A stretch of DNA of 64,000 bases, taken from positions 1,336,001 to 1,400,000 of the forward strand of contig NZ_JAUSZK010000001.1 in assembly GCF_030817495.1 (NCBI RefSeq), read 5' to 3'. Below are positions 44,976-53,977 of the stretch, in pieces (position 1 is the stretch's first letter; each line of letters begins with the position of its first letter). The notes under the pieces were generated by a model that saw only the letters and a list, made by a program, of their open reading frames with translations, had not been told where the DNA came from and ran no database searches. The translations under genes and the position numbers were made by a program. The stretch comes from Streptomyces sp. V3I7 (GTDB lineage Bacteria > Actinomycetota > Actinomycetes > Streptomycetales > Streptomycetaceae).

Positions 44976-45116
44976 TCCAACACGGAGCTCGGCGACCAGG
45001 CCCGGCAGGCGGCAGCGCGCGGCCGCTCGGACGGCTGGAGCCAGCTCGCTGTATGCGAGCAGATTCGGAGCATCGAACGCCGCGAAGGTCGCCGCGGACG
45101 TACGGAACAATTTCAT
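44976..45116 (-). pseudogene. Transposase N-terminal remnant (IS1380-like)
   Basis: 47 residues from ATG 45116 read MKLFRTSAATFAAFDAPNLL then AYSELAPAVRAAARCRLPGLVAE. This looks like the N-terminus of IS1380-family transposases (FDxPNLVxxAGLxPVxxLAxRxGL). The frame then runs into the end of the TetR gene and the rest of the transposase is missing. The remaining part of 44965-45276 is the leader of the FAD oxidase gene. Family placement is from memory. Confidence 0.5.
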
Positions 45117-45276
45117 GTGAGGGATGCTCTGCCGATCCTGCTGCATGGAAGCGTAGGAACTCCCATCGTTGCAGGTCAGCGAGCACCTCTTGCGGTTTTC
45201 CCGTCCACAGGGCCTGGAGGGTGGCGTCCGTCTAGGCTGGAAGCCGACACGTGCCCCTGTCCGAAAGGGGGCTGCC

Positions 45277-46659
45277 ATGGCTTCCTTCTCGAAGGCGGGC
45301 TCGGCACTCGCCGCGCTGCGCGAGGATCTGGCCGGTGACGTGTTCGCCCCCGGGGACCCCGGCTACGACGAGGCCCGCTCGGTGTTCAACGCCATGATCG
45401 ACCGTCGGCCGGCGGTGATCGCGCAGTGCATCGACGAGGACGACGTGATCCGCGCGGTGCTCTTCGCCAGGGAGCTGGACCTGCCGATCGCGGTGCGCGG
45501 CGGCGGCCACAGCGTGGCGGGCATGGCCCTGGGCGACGGGGCGGTGGTGATCGACCTGCGCCGGATGCACCAGGTGACCGTCGATCCCGCCGCCGAGGCG
45601 GCACGGGTCCAGGGCGGCGCCACGATGAGCCATCTGGACCGCGCCGCCCAGCCGTTCGGCCTCGCGACCACCGGCGGCCGGGCCTCGACCACCGGGGTGG
45701 GCGGCTTCGTCCTGGGCGGCGGCACCGGCTGGCTGGACCGCGTCTTCGGGCTCGCCGTCGACAACCTGCTCGGCGTGGAGCTCGTCACCGCCGACGGCGA
45801 GCGGACGCACGCGAGCGCGGACGAGAATCCCGAGCTGTTCTGGGCCCTGCACGGCGGCGGCGGCAACTTCGGCGTCGCCACCGCGCTCACCCTGGGGCTG
45901 CACGAACTCCCGGAGTTCTCGATCGCCTTCCTGTTCTTCCTGCCCGAGCGGGGCCCGGCGGCCATCCGCGCCTTCCGCGAGCTGATCCGCACCGGCCCTG
46001 ACGAGGTGAGCGGCGCCGCGCTGTACGTCACCGCGCCGCCCGAGGATTTCCTGCCCGAGCACCTGGTGGGCAAGCTGGTATGCGCCGTGCTGGTGACATA
46101 CGCGGGCGGCGAGGGGGACCTGCGGGAGCTCGTCGAGCCGCTGCTGGCGCTGCCGCACGAGGCGGAGATCGTCGGCGCCATGCCGTACGCCGACGTGCAG
46201 TGCATGATCGACGCCCCGCCCGGTCTGCGGAACTACTGGTCGGCGGAGTTCCTGACCGGCCTGCCCGACGATCTCGTGGACGTCTTCGCGGCCGCCGCGG
46301 ACACCATGCCCGTGCCGAGCAACTCGCAGCACCTGCTGTTCCCGCAGGGCGGGGCGATCGCCGCCGCTCCGGACGACTTCCCGGTGCCCTACCGGAACGC
46401 GCCGTGGGCCGCGCACCCCTTCGGGATCTGGGAGCACCCGGCCGACGACGAGCGGGCGAAGGCCTGGGTCCGGGAGGTCCGCGCCGGTGTACGTCCGTGG
46501 AGCACCGGCGCGGTCTACCTCAACTTCGTCGGCGACGAGGGCCCCGAGCGCGTGGTCGCCGGTCTGGGCGCCGGGAACACCCTGCGTCTGGCGAAGGTGA
46601 AGCGGCGCTACGACCCCGACAACGTGTTCCGCTTCAACCACAACATCCCGCCCGTGTAG
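45277..46659 (+). CDS. FAD-linked oxidase, berberine-bridge-enzyme type
   Basis: 460 residues. The PCMH-type FAD domain has IAVRGGGHSVAGMALGDGAV with the His that links covalently to FAD, then GGRASTTGVGGFVLGGGTGWL. There is no Cys near the second loop, so the flavin is probably attached once, not twice. The BBE domain closes the C-terminus with RRYDPDNVFRFNHNIPPV. Such enzymes oxidise sugars, alkaloids or antibiotic intermediates; the substrate is unknown. ATG 45277 is preceded by AAAGGGGG. A TAGGCT box at 45233 may be its -10 element. It stands alone, followed by a PucR-type regulator on the same strand. Confidence 0.88.
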   Translation: MASFSKAGSALAALREDLAGDVFAPGDPGYDEARSVFNAMIDRRPAVIAQCIDEDDVIRAVLFARELDLPIAVRGGGHSVAGMALGDGAVVIDLRRMHQVTVDPAAEAARVQGGATMSHLDRAAQPFGLATTGGRASTTGVGGFVLGGGTGWLDRVFGLAVDNLLGVELVTADGERTHASADENPELFWALHGGGGNFGVATALTLGLHELPEFSIAFLFFLPERGPAAIRAFRELIRTGPDEVSGAALYVTAPPEDFLPEHLVGKLVCAVLVTYAGGEGDLRELVEPLLALPHEAEIVGAMPYADVQCMIDAPPGLRNYWSAEFLTGLPDDLVDVFAAAADTMPVPSNSQHLLFPQGGAIAAAPDDFPVPYRNAPWAAHPFGIWEHPADDERAKAWVREVRAGVRPWSTGAVYLNFVGDEGPERVVAGLGAGNTLRLAKVKRRYDPDNVFRFNHNIPPV

Positions 46660-46705
46660 CGCGGGACCGAAGATGCGTACCTGTCGTCGAGGGGGTTCAC
46701 GCGGG

Positions 46706-46711
46706 TAGCGT
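46706..46711 (+). promoter_or_regulatory. -10 element before the PucR-type gene, leaderless
   Basis: TAGCGT lies 7 nt before ATG 46719, without ribosome binding site in between. Confidence 0.5.
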
Positions 46712-46718
46712 CCGCCGC

Positions 46719-48428
46719 ATGGACAGCCGTACGGACAGCGGGCCGAGCAGCGGGCTCCCGGAGAGCGGGCCGGACAGCGGGCCGGGCAGCGGGATCGGTA
46801 CTCAGGGCGCCGGGATCACCGTGGCCAGGGCGCTCGAACTGCCCGGGCTGCGCAGCGGGCTCCCGGAGATCCTGGCCGGCGCCGACCGGCTGGGGCGCAC
46901 CGTCCGCTGGGTGCACGCGGGCGAGGTGCCGAACATCGCCTCGCTGCTGAAGGGCGGCGAGCTGCTGCTGACCACCGGCTACGGTCTCGGCGCCCGCCCC
47001 GCCGAGCAGCGGGCGTTCGTGCGCACCCTCGCCGAACGCGGCATCGCCGCGTTGGTCGTCGAGCTCGGCCCGCGCTTCTCCCGGCTGCCCGCGGCCCTGG
47101 TGGACACCGCTCGCGCCGCCGGGCTCCCGCTGGTCCAGCTGCACCGCGAGGTGCCGTTCGTGACGGTCACCGAGGAGATCCACACCGAGATCGTCAACGG
47201 TCACTACGCCCTGCTCCAGCGGGCGGAGGAGGTGCACCGGCGCTGCACCGAGGCGCTGCTGGGCGGCGGCGGGGTGCCGCAGGTGCTGGGCATCCTGGCG
47301 GACTTCGGCGGCAACCCGGTGTTCCTGGAGACGGCGGACGGCCGGCTGCTGTACGCCGCCGGGCCGGGGCCCGAGGGCGCGGACCCCTTGCAGGTGTGGG
47401 AGGGGTTGCGCGGACCGCACAAGGACGCGCCGCCGCCCGCCGGTTCGGTACTGGTGGACGTGCCGGGCGGCGGGCCGGGCACCGCTCCGGTGCGGGCCCG
47501 GCTGGTGCTGCTGCCGGTGCGCGGAGCGCTGGCGCCGGTCCACCGGATCGCGGCCGAGCGGGCCGCGGGGATCCTGGCGGTCGTGCTGATGCAGGCCCGG
47601 CAGGAGGAGGAGCTGGCGGCGCGCGGCCGCGGCGACTTCCTCACCGATCTCGCCGAAGGGCGCGTCACGGCCGGCGACGCCCCCGCGCAGGCCCGGGTCC
47701 TCGGCTTCAGGCCGGGCGACAGCCCGCTGCTGCCCGTGGTCATGCGGATCGACGACGCCCCCTCCCCCGGCGCGGTCGGCAGCGGCGGCGGCTGGGCGGT
47801 GCTGGCCCGCGCGGTCGGCGAGGAACTGGCGGCGGTGGGGGTGCCGGTGCTGCTGGGGGTGCGTCCGGTCGAGGGCCGCGTCCCGGTCCTCGTGGGCCTG
47901 CGCGCGGAGGCGGAGCGGCGGGCGGTCGCGGACCGGGTCGCGGCGGCGCTGCGGGCCGGGGTGGAGCGGGCCGGAATGCACCGGCCCGGCGTCCGGCCGC
48001 CCGTCGTGGTGGTCGGGGTGGCCGGCGGCTGGGCGGCGGCGTCGGCGGGCCTGCGGCACGCGGCGGAGACGGCGAGCGCGGCGCAGGGCCTGGACGACCG
48101 CCCCTGGTACGACGCCCGCCGCCTGGACATCGACCTGCTGCTGTGGCGGCTGCGCGACCACCCGGACCTGGCGGCCTTCGTGGACCGCGCCATCGGCCCG
48201 CTGCGCGCGCACGACCAGCGCTCCCGGCCGCCGCTGCTGCCCACGCTGGAGACGTACCTGGCGCACGCGGGCCGCAAGGCCGAGACCGCGCGCGAGCTGC
48301 ATCTCAACCGCCAGACGCTCTACAACCGCCTCGCCCGCATCGGGGAGTTGCTGGGCACCGACCTCGACGACCCGCAGACCGTCCTGGCGTTGAGTCTGGC
48401 CCTGCGGGCACGCCGGCACGTCGCCTAG
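46719..48428 (+). CDS. PucR-family transcriptional regulator
   Basis: 569 residues. The first 30 are low complexity with repeated Ser-Gly-Pro units. The PucR ligand domain spans about 35-155 (TVARALELPGLRSGLPEILAGADRLGR ... NIASLLKGGELLLTTGYGLG). A GGDEF-like middle region follows, and the C-terminal PucR helix-turn-helix lies at about 505-565 (TLETYLAHAGRKAETARELHLNRQTLYNRLARI). PucR proteins control purine or amino acid catabolism in several bacteria. No target operon is adjacent except possibly the FAD oxidase. The gene ends 8 bp before a convergent glycosyltransferase. Confidence 0.9.
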   Translation: MDSRTDSGPSSGLPESGPDSGPGSGIGTQGAGITVARALELPGLRSGLPEILAGADRLGRTVRWVHAGEVPNIASLLKGGELLLTTGYGLGARPAEQRAFVRTLAERGIAALVVELGPRFSRLPAALVDTARAAGLPLVQLHREVPFVTVTEEIHTEIVNGHYALLQRAEEVHRRCTEALLGGGGVPQVLGILADFGGNPVFLETADGRLLYAAGPGPEGADPLQVWEGLRGPHKDAPPPAGSVLVDVPGGGPGTAPVRARLVLLPVRGALAPVHRIAAERAAGILAVVLMQARQEEELAARGRGDFLTDLAEGRVTAGDAPAQARVLGFRPGDSPLLPVVMRIDDAPSPGAVGSGGGWAVLARAVGEELAAVGVPVLLGVRPVEGRVPVLVGLRAEAERRAVADRVAAALRAGVERAGMHRPGVRPPVVVVGVAGGWAAASAGLRHAAETASAAQGLDDRPWYDARRLDIDLLLWRLRDHPDLAAFVDRAIGPLRAHDQRSRPPLLPTLETYLAHAGRKAETARELHLNRQTLYNRLARIGELLGTDLDDPQTVLALSLALRARRHVA

Positions 48429-48436
48429 CCGCGCGT

Positions 48437-49579
48437 TCAGGGCAGCGGCAGGGGCTGGGTCAACTCGTCATACACGCTCAGGACTTGGGCGACGGTCTGG
48501 TCTTCCGTCGGCCAACTGGCCGCTTGTCGCGCGCCCTTCTCCTTGAGCAGCCGGCACCGCTCGGGGTCGTCGAGCAGTCGCATGACGGCGTCGGCGAATG
48601 CCTCCGGGTCGCCGTACGGGACGAGTTCGGCCGCGTCGCCCACGAGGTCGGGGATGCCGCCGACGGCGGTGGCGACGAGCGGCACGCGCGCGTGCAGTGC
48701 CTCCTGGGCGAGGACGGAGCGGGACTCCCACCGGCTCGGCAGTAGCGCGAGATCGGCCGCCGCGAGCAGGTCCGTCACGTCGTCGCGGCGCCCGAGGAGC
48801 CGGACGGGCAGTTCCTCGTCCTCGATCCGCCGTTGCAGCGCCGCACGCAGCGGGCCCTCTCCGGCGATGACGAGCAGGGGTGCGGGATCGAGCCGGCGCC
48901 AGGCGCGGGCCGCGTCGAGCAGGAGGCCGTAGCCGCGGCACCGGTCGAGGGAGCCGACGGCGAGGAGCAACGGGCGGTCGGTGGCCCCGAGTTCGGCCCG
49001 GAGCTTGGGGCTCAGCCGGTCGGGGTCGTCCGGGTCGTGGCCGGCGGGCGGCCGCGCGACGGGCAGGCCGACCCCGGCGAGCCGGGCGTCGCGCGCGCCG
49101 ATCCCGCGGGCGCGGTCCACCAGGTCCGCGCTCGTGCCGAACACCACCGTGGCGGCCTTCGCGACGCGCCGCTCCAGCAGGCGCAGCAGGTGCGCGCGGG
49201 CCCCCTCGGCGCGGGCCCGGTTGTGCCAGGTGACGACGAGCGGGGTGCTGCGGCCGCTGAGCGCGAGCACGGCGCGGAAGGAGGCGTGCAGGCCGTGCGC
49301 GTGCACCAGGTCGGCGTCCGCGCAGACCGCCCGCAGTACGGCCACGGACGCCGGGTCGCTGCTGCGCGGCACGTGGACGTGGGCGGCTCCGACTCCCGTG
49401 AAGTCGTAGGCGCGGTCGGCCTCGCCGGGGGCGCACACGGTGACCCGCACGCCCCGCGCGACGAGCCCGGCGGCCAGGGAGCGTACGTGCGCACAGCTTC
49501 CGGCGTTGCCTCCGCCCACCACCTGCACGGTGCGCAAGGGCGACTGACCGTGCGGTGCGTTGCTGCTCAGGGGGCTCAC
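48437..49579 (-). CDS. Glycosyltransferase family 4 (GT-B fold)
   Basis: 380 residues. The N-terminal domain begins VQVVGGGNAGSCAHVRSLAAGLVARGVRV. The C-terminal domain has LLAVGSLDRCRGYGLLLDA and the donor-binding ALLPSRWESRSVLAQEALHARVPLVATAVGGIPDLV, with the family's usual E-x7-E partly kept (ESRSVLAQE). It would transfer a sugar from a nucleotide donor to lipid or polysaccharide at the cytoplasmic face. GTG 49579 has AGGAG ten bases upstream. Acceptor unknown. No other polysaccharide genes are close. Confidence 0.86.
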   Translation of the reverse strand: MSPLSSNAPHGQSPLRTVQVVGGGNAGSCAHVRSLAAGLVARGVRVTVCAPGEADRAYDFTGVGAAHVHVPRSSDPASVAVLRAVCADADLVHAHGLHASFRAVLALSGRSTPLVVTWHNRARAEGARAHLLRLLERRVAKAATVVFGTSADLVDRARGIGARDARLAGVGLPVARPPAGHDPDDPDRLSPKLRAELGATDRPLLLAVGSLDRCRGYGLLLDAARAWRRLDPAPLLVIAGEGPLRAALQRRIEDEELPVRLLGRRDDVTDLLAAADLALLPSRWESRSVLAQEALHARVPLVATAVGGIPDLVGDAAELVPYGDPEAFADAVMRLLDDPERCRLLKEKGARQAASWPTEDQTVAQVLSVYDELTQPLPLP

Positions 49580-50073
49580 GCGGCCGGGGCTCCTGGTTTC
49601 GGGGTCGGGCGGTCACGAAGAAACGTACAGAAGGTATCGGGCCCGGATACGCACCGCGCGCGCTTTCCGCACGGACCGCCTTCCCCCTCAAGGATGCCAG
49701 GGCGCAAGGGCGTTGCGAGCATCGCGGGTGGGCGCCACGCGCGGCGGCCGAAGGCAATGCGCCGGAGCGCGTCACCCACACGGGTGGTTCAAAGACCGCT
49801 CCGGGCGAACGGCGCCGAGGTGGAGGACAGCACGGAACCCGCCGACGATCCGGCCGACCTGCGCCGTCGCACGGACACCGACCGGGCCCGACGACGCGAC
49901 GAACCGACGCCCCAGACGTACGCCCCCCCGAAGCGCCCAGGTCGCGCCGCGCACGCTCGCGTACGCCGCTCGGCACCGCGCCTCGATGCGACGGTGCGCC
50001 CGCCCCGGCGCACGGGCCGGTCCGCCTGCGCCCCGCCCGGTCGAGCCCGCGGCAGCCGCCCCCTACCCGACCG
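49580..50073. other. Intergenic region between glycosyltransferase and recN
   Basis: 494 bp. One plus-strand frame around 49815-50060 has a run rich in Asp, Arg, Pro and Thr that could be a decayed gene, but it has no start with ribosome binding site and no recognisable domain. I see no RNA gene or repeat here. Confidence 0.35.
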
Positions 50074-51804
50074 CTACCCGTCCGCTCTCGCCGCGGCGAG
50101 CAGTTCCTCCGCGTGAGCCCGTGCCGTCTCCGAGTCCTCCTGGCCGGCCAGCATCCGCGACAGCTCACGCACCCGGTCCTCGCCCTCCAGCACCTTGACG
50201 CCGGAGCGGGTGACCGAGCCGTCGTCGGTCTTCTCGACGAGCAGCTGCCGGTCGGCGAAGGCGGCGACCTGGGGCAGATGGGTCACGACGACGACCTGCG
50301 CGGTCTTCGCGAGCCGCGCGAGGCGCCGCCCGATCTCGACCGCGGCCTTGCCGCCGACACCGGCGTCGACCTCGTCGAAGAGGTACGTCGGCACCGGGTC
50401 CGTACCCGCGAACACGACCTCCACGGCCAGCATCACGCGCGACAGCTCACCGCCGGAGGCCCCCTTGGCGATCGGCCGCGGCGGAGCACCCGGGTGCGGG
50501 GCGAGCAGCAGCTCGACCTCGTCGGCGCCGGCCGGGCCGTACGCCACGGTCCGCCCGCCGACCTCGACGCCCTCGGGGTCCTCGGTCTGCCGGATGTCGA
50601 AGGACACGCGCGCGTGAGGCATCGCCAGCGAGGCCAGCTCGGCGGTCACGGCGGCCGCGAACCGCTCGGCGGCCTCGGTGCGGGCGTCCGTCAACGCCTG
50701 TGCGAGGACTCCCAGTTCGCCGCGGAGCGCGTCGCGTTCGGCGGTCAGCTCGCCGATCCGCTCGTCGTCGCCGTCGAGTTCGGTCAGCCGGGCCGCGCCC
50801 TGCTCGGCCCAGGCGAGTACGGCGTCGATGTCCTGGCCGTACTTGCGGGTGAGCGCGGTGAGGGCGGCGCGCCGCTCCTCCACGGCCGCCAGCCGCAGCG
50901 GGTCGGCGTCCAGGTCGTCGGCGTACCCGGCCAGTTCGCCCGCCACGTCGCCGAGCAGGATGCCGATCTCGCCGATCCGGTCGGCGAGCGCGGCCAGGGC
51001 CGGGTCGTGGGAGCGGACGGCCTCCAGGGCGCGGTGGGCGCCCGCGACGAGGGTCGCGGCATCGATGCCCTCGGGGTCCTCGGGGTTGCCCGCGAGCGCG
51101 GCGTGCGCGGCGGTCGCGGCGGACGACAGCGACTCGGCGTGCCCGAGCCGCTCCGCCTCCTCGGCGAGCTCCGCGTCCTCACCGGCGCTCGGCTCGACCC
51201 CGGCGATCTCGTCGAGGCCGTAGCGCAGCATGTCGGCCTCCTGGGCCCGCTCACGCGCGCGCGTGACGATCTCGTCCAGTTCGGCGGACAGGGCGCGCAG
51301 CCGGCGGTAGGCCTCGGTGTACTTCGCGAGCGGTACGGCGACCGCGTCGCCCGCGTACCGGTCGAGCGCCTGCCGCTGCCGGCCGAGCTTCAGCAGGCCC
51401 TGCTGGTCGGTCTGCCCGTGCACGGCCACCAGTTCGTCGGCCAGCTCGGCGAGCAGTCCCACCGGGACGCTGCGGCCGCCCAGGTGCGCCCGCGAGCGCC
51501 CCTCGGCGGAGACGGTACGGCTGATCAGCAGCGCCCCGTCGTCGAGGTCGGCCCCGGCCTCCTCCGCTCGTACGACGACGGACCCGCCCCCGGGTACGGC
51601 GACGCGCCCCTCGACCACCGCCTTGTCCGCGCCGATCCGCACGAGCGCCGGATCCGCGCGCCCGCCCAGCAGCAGCCCCAGGCTGGTGACCACCATGGTC
51701 TTGCCCGCACCCGTCTCACCGGTGACGGCGGTGAATCCTGGTGACAGCTCGACAACGGCATCGTCGATGACCCCGAGCGACCGTATCCGCATCTCCTCCA
51801 ACAC
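50074..51804 (-). CDS. recN: DNA repair protein RecN
   Basis: 576 residues from GTG 51804. SMC-like Walker A GETGAGKTM (29-37) follows MRIRSLGVIDDAVVELSPGF. The coiled-coil arms occupy about 160-360. The signature KGASGGELSRVMLAVEVVF and Walker B YLFDEVDAGVGG are near the C-terminus, then VTHLPQVAAFAD. RecN gathers broken DNA ends for recombination repair. A TATGGT box seven bases before the GTG suggests a leaderless start; ATG 51816 and ATG 51792 are alternatives. nadK and tlyA lie upstream on the same strand, the common recN neighbourhood. Confidence 0.95.
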   Translation of the reverse strand: MLEEMRIRSLGVIDDAVVELSPGFTAVTGETGAGKTMVVTSLGLLLGGRADPALVRIGADKAVVEGRVAVPGGGSVVVRAEEAGADLDDGALLISRTVSAEGRSRAHLGGRSVPVGLLAELADELVAVHGQTDQQGLLKLGRQRQALDRYAGDAVAVPLAKYTEAYRRLRALSAELDEIVTRARERAQEADMLRYGLDEIAGVEPSAGEDAELAEEAERLGHAESLSSAATAAHAALAGNPEDPEGIDAATLVAGAHRALEAVRSHDPALAALADRIGEIGILLGDVAGELAGYADDLDADPLRLAAVEERRAALTALTRKYGQDIDAVLAWAEQGAARLTELDGDDERIGELTAERDALRGELGVLAQALTDARTEAAERFAAAVTAELASLAMPHARVSFDIRQTEDPEGVEVGGRTVAYGPAGADEVELLLAPHPGAPPRPIAKGASGGELSRVMLAVEVVFAGTDPVPTYLFDEVDAGVGGKAAVEIGRRLARLAKTAQVVVVTHLPQVAAFADRQLLVEKTDDGSVTRSGVKVLEGEDRVRELSRMLAGQEDSETARAHAEELLAAARADG

Positions 51805-51887
51805 GGAACAGACCATACGAGGTCCAGGGCGGGGAACGCACATGGCCCGCCTTTGTCACCCCGGCGAGTGGTCCCGCCTACAGCCGG

Positions 51888-52805
51888 TCAGTGAGGCGCC
51901 CCACGCCATCCGGACACCGGAAGCGCGAACTTCGCGACCAGCCGGTCGGTGAACGAGGCGTGGTGCAGCCGGGCGAGGCGCACCGGCACGGCCCCTCGCC
52001 GCACCTCCACCCGCGCCCCGGGCGGCAGCTCGACCGTCCGCCGCCCGTCGCACCACAGCACGCCCGGCGGGATGTGCGGCAGCACCTCCACGGCGAGCAC
52101 CGAATCCGGCGATGTCACCAGCGGCTTCGCGAACAGCGCGTGGGCGCTGATCGGCACCATCAGCAGGGCCTCCACCTCGGGCCAGACCACGGGCCCGCCC
52201 GCGGAGAAGGCGTACGCCGTGGAGCCGGTCGGCGTGGACAGCACGATGCCGTCGCAGCCGAAGCCCGTCACCGGCCGCCCGTCGATTTCCAGCACCACCT
52301 CCAGGAGCTTCTCGGCGCCGGCCTTCTGCACCGCCGCCTCGTTCAGCGCCCAGTCGGTGTGCACGATGTCGCCGTTGCTGTGCACGACGACGTCGACGGT
52401 CATCCGCTCCTCGACCTCGTACGCCTTGTTGACCACCCGGTCGACGACCTTGTCGAGGTCGTCCCGCTCGGCCTCCGCGAGGAACCCGACGCGGCCCAGG
52501 TTGACGCCGAGCATCGGCACCCCGGAGGCGCGGGCGAACTCGGCGCCGCGCAGCAGCGTGCCGTCACCGCCCAGGACGATCAGCAGCTCGCAGCCGTCGA
52601 GGCACTCGGGAGTCGCCTCCTTGACGAGCTCGACCTCGTCGGGCAGCGGCAGATCGCGGGCCTCCTCCTCCAGCACGCGTACCCCGATACCGGACCGCAG
52701 CAGCCCTTTGACCACCAGCTCGGCGCTGCGTACCGCCGCCGGCCGCCCGGTGTGGGCGAGCAGGAAGACGGTACGAGCTGGGTTCTGTGCTGGATTCTGT
52801 GTCAA
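51888..52805 (-). CDS. nadK: NAD kinase
   Basis: 305 residues. GGDGT (79-83) with LLIVLGGDGTLLRGA is the catalytic motif; WALNEAAVQK gives the conserved NE; FGCDGIVLSTPTGSTAYAFSAGGP is the glycine-rich NAD site. It phosphorylates NAD to NADP. The TTG start overlaps the tlyA stop as TTGA, so it is coupled to tlyA. 83 bp separate it from recN. Confidence 0.95.
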   Translation of the reverse strand: MTQNPAQNPARTVFLLAHTGRPAAVRSAELVVKGLLRSGIGVRVLEEEARDLPLPDEVELVKEATPECLDGCELLIVLGGDGTLLRGAEFARASGVPMLGVNLGRVGFLAEAERDDLDKVVDRVVNKAYEVEERMTVDVVVHSNGDIVHTDWALNEAAVQKAGAEKLLEVVLEIDGRPVTGFGCDGIVLSTPTGSTAYAFSAGGPVVWPEVEALLMVPISAHALFAKPLVTSPDSVLAVEVLPHIPPGVLWCDGRRTVELPPGARVEVRRGAVPVRLARLHHASFTDRLVAKFALPVSGWRGAPH

Positions 52806-53617
52806 CGCGGCCCCTCCGCCACTGCGCGGTCAACATCGGCCGGGTCCAGTTCCGGCGCACCGGCCCGCAGCCACAGGAAGTATTCGACATTGCCCGAAGG
52901 TCCGGGCAACGGACTGGCCGTCACGCCCTTCACTCCGAGGCCGAGTTCCCAGGCCCTCTGGGCCACCCCCCGCACGGCCTCGGCCCGCAGCTGCGGGCTG
53001 CGTACGACGCCGCCGCTGCCGAGCCGTTCCTTGCCCACCTCGAACTGCGGCTTGACCATCATCACCAGATCCGCGTCCGGCTGTACACAGCGCGCGAGCG
53101 CCGGCAGCACGAGCCCGAGCGGGATGAAGGACAGGTCGCCCACGACGAGGTCCACCGGTTCCCCGTCGATCGCGTCGAGCGTCAGCTCGCGTACGTTCGT
53201 ACGGTCCTTGACGGTGACGCGTTCATCGCTCTGCAGCGACCAGGCCAGCTGGCCGTAGCCGACGTCCACGGCGACCACGTGCGCGGCGCCCGCGCGCAGC
53301 AGGACGTCGGTGAAGCCACCGGTCGAGGCGCCGGCGTCCAGTGCCCGGCGCCCCTCGACGACGAGCCCCTGCGGCACGAAGGCCGCGAGGGCGCCCGCGA
53401 GCTTGTGGCCGCCGCGGGAGACGTAGTCGGGATCGCTCTCGTCGGTCTGGACCACGATCGCGGCGGCCGTCTCCACCTGGGTGGCGGCCTTGGTCGCGAC
53501 GGTCTTGCCGACGGAGACCCGCCCTGCGGCGATCAGCTGGCCGGCGTGTTCGCGCGAGCGCGCCAGCTTCCGGCGGACCAGCTCCGCGTCCAGACGACGG
53601 CGTGCGACTCCTGCCAC
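52802..53617 (-). CDS. tlyA: TlyA-family rRNA 2'-O-methyltransferase
   Basis: 271 residues from GTG 53617. An S4 domain starts the protein (RRRLDAELVRRKLARSREHAGQLIAAGRV). The Rossmann methyltransferase domain has ALDAGASTGGFTDVLLRAGA as SAM site, and DLVVGDLSFIPL and VMMVKPQFEVGKE carry catalytic Lys/Asp residues. TlyA methylates 16S and 23S rRNA and gives capreomycin sensitivity in mycobacteria. AGGAG lies 11 bases upstream. It is the first gene of a tlyA-nadK pair. Confidence 0.94.
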   Translation of the reverse strand: MAGVARRRLDAELVRRKLARSREHAGQLIAAGRVSVGKTVATKAATQVETAAAIVVQTDESDPDYVSRGGHKLAGALAAFVPQGLVVEGRRALDAGASTGGFTDVLLRAGAAHVVAVDVGYGQLAWSLQSDERVTVKDRTNVRELTLDAIDGEPVDLVVGDLSFIPLGLVLPALARCVQPDADLVMMVKPQFEVGKERLGSGGVVRSPQLRAEAVRGVAQRAWELGLGVKGVTASPLPGPSGNVEYFLWLRAGAPELDPADVDRAVAEGPR

Positions 53618-53672
53618 GTTCGGTTCAGCTCCTGCTTTCGTACGGCAATGGGAAGGTGTGACCCGAAGGGTC

Positions 53673-53936
53673 TCATTGAGGGGTGGTGGTCGGGCGACGG
53701 GTGGGAACCGGAGGTCCCGGGCGGGCGTCGAGCGCGGTGAGCGCGTCGCGCAGCCCCCGGTGAACATCCTCGTACACCTCGAGGTGTCCGTCGGCCCCGA
53801 GGTGGTCGGCGTCGGCCAGCCGCTCCAGGCGGGCGTCGACGCCGGGGTCACCGGTGGGGGTGCGCGGGACGTTCAGCGGAGCGTGCGCGGCGGGCTCGTC
53901 CTGCGGGATTCCCGGCTCCGGCACTGTGTCGCTCAT
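53673..53936 (-). CDS. Small conserved acidic protein upstream of tlyA
   Basis: 87 residues, Pro-rich at both ends, with a helical centre (DPGVDARLERLADADHLGADGHLEVYEDVHRGLRDALTALD). No domain name is known to me. Similar short proteins sit between tlyA and SCP2 genes in actinobacteria, as I recall. The ATG is leaderless: TAGCGT lies six bases upstream. It is 55 bp from tlyA on the same strand, so tlyA-nadK are likely in its transcript. Confidence 0.75.
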   Translation of the reverse strand: MSDTVPEPGIPQDEPAAHAPLNVPRTPTGDPGVDARLERLADADHLGADGHLEVYEDVHRGLRDALTALDARPGPPVPTRRPTTTPQ

Positions 53937-53942
53937 GCCCAG

Positions 53943-53970
53943 ACGCTACCCCGAAGTGCTGCGGTACCGT
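53943..53970. promoter_or_regulatory. Divergent leaderless promoter pair
   Basis: TAGCGT (minus strand, 53943-53948) lies 6 nt from ATG 53936. TACCGT (plus strand, 53965-53970) lies 7 nt from ATG 53978. The whole intergenic region is 41 bp, so each -10 hexamer falls about where the other promoter's -35 should be. Confidence 0.5.
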
Positions 53971-53977
53971 CAGCGCG

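Noticed and set aside
49815..50060. Possible small gene rich in Asp/Arg/Pro between glycosyltransferase and recN
   Set aside because: No start with ribosome binding site, no recognisable domain, and codon bias is not convincing.
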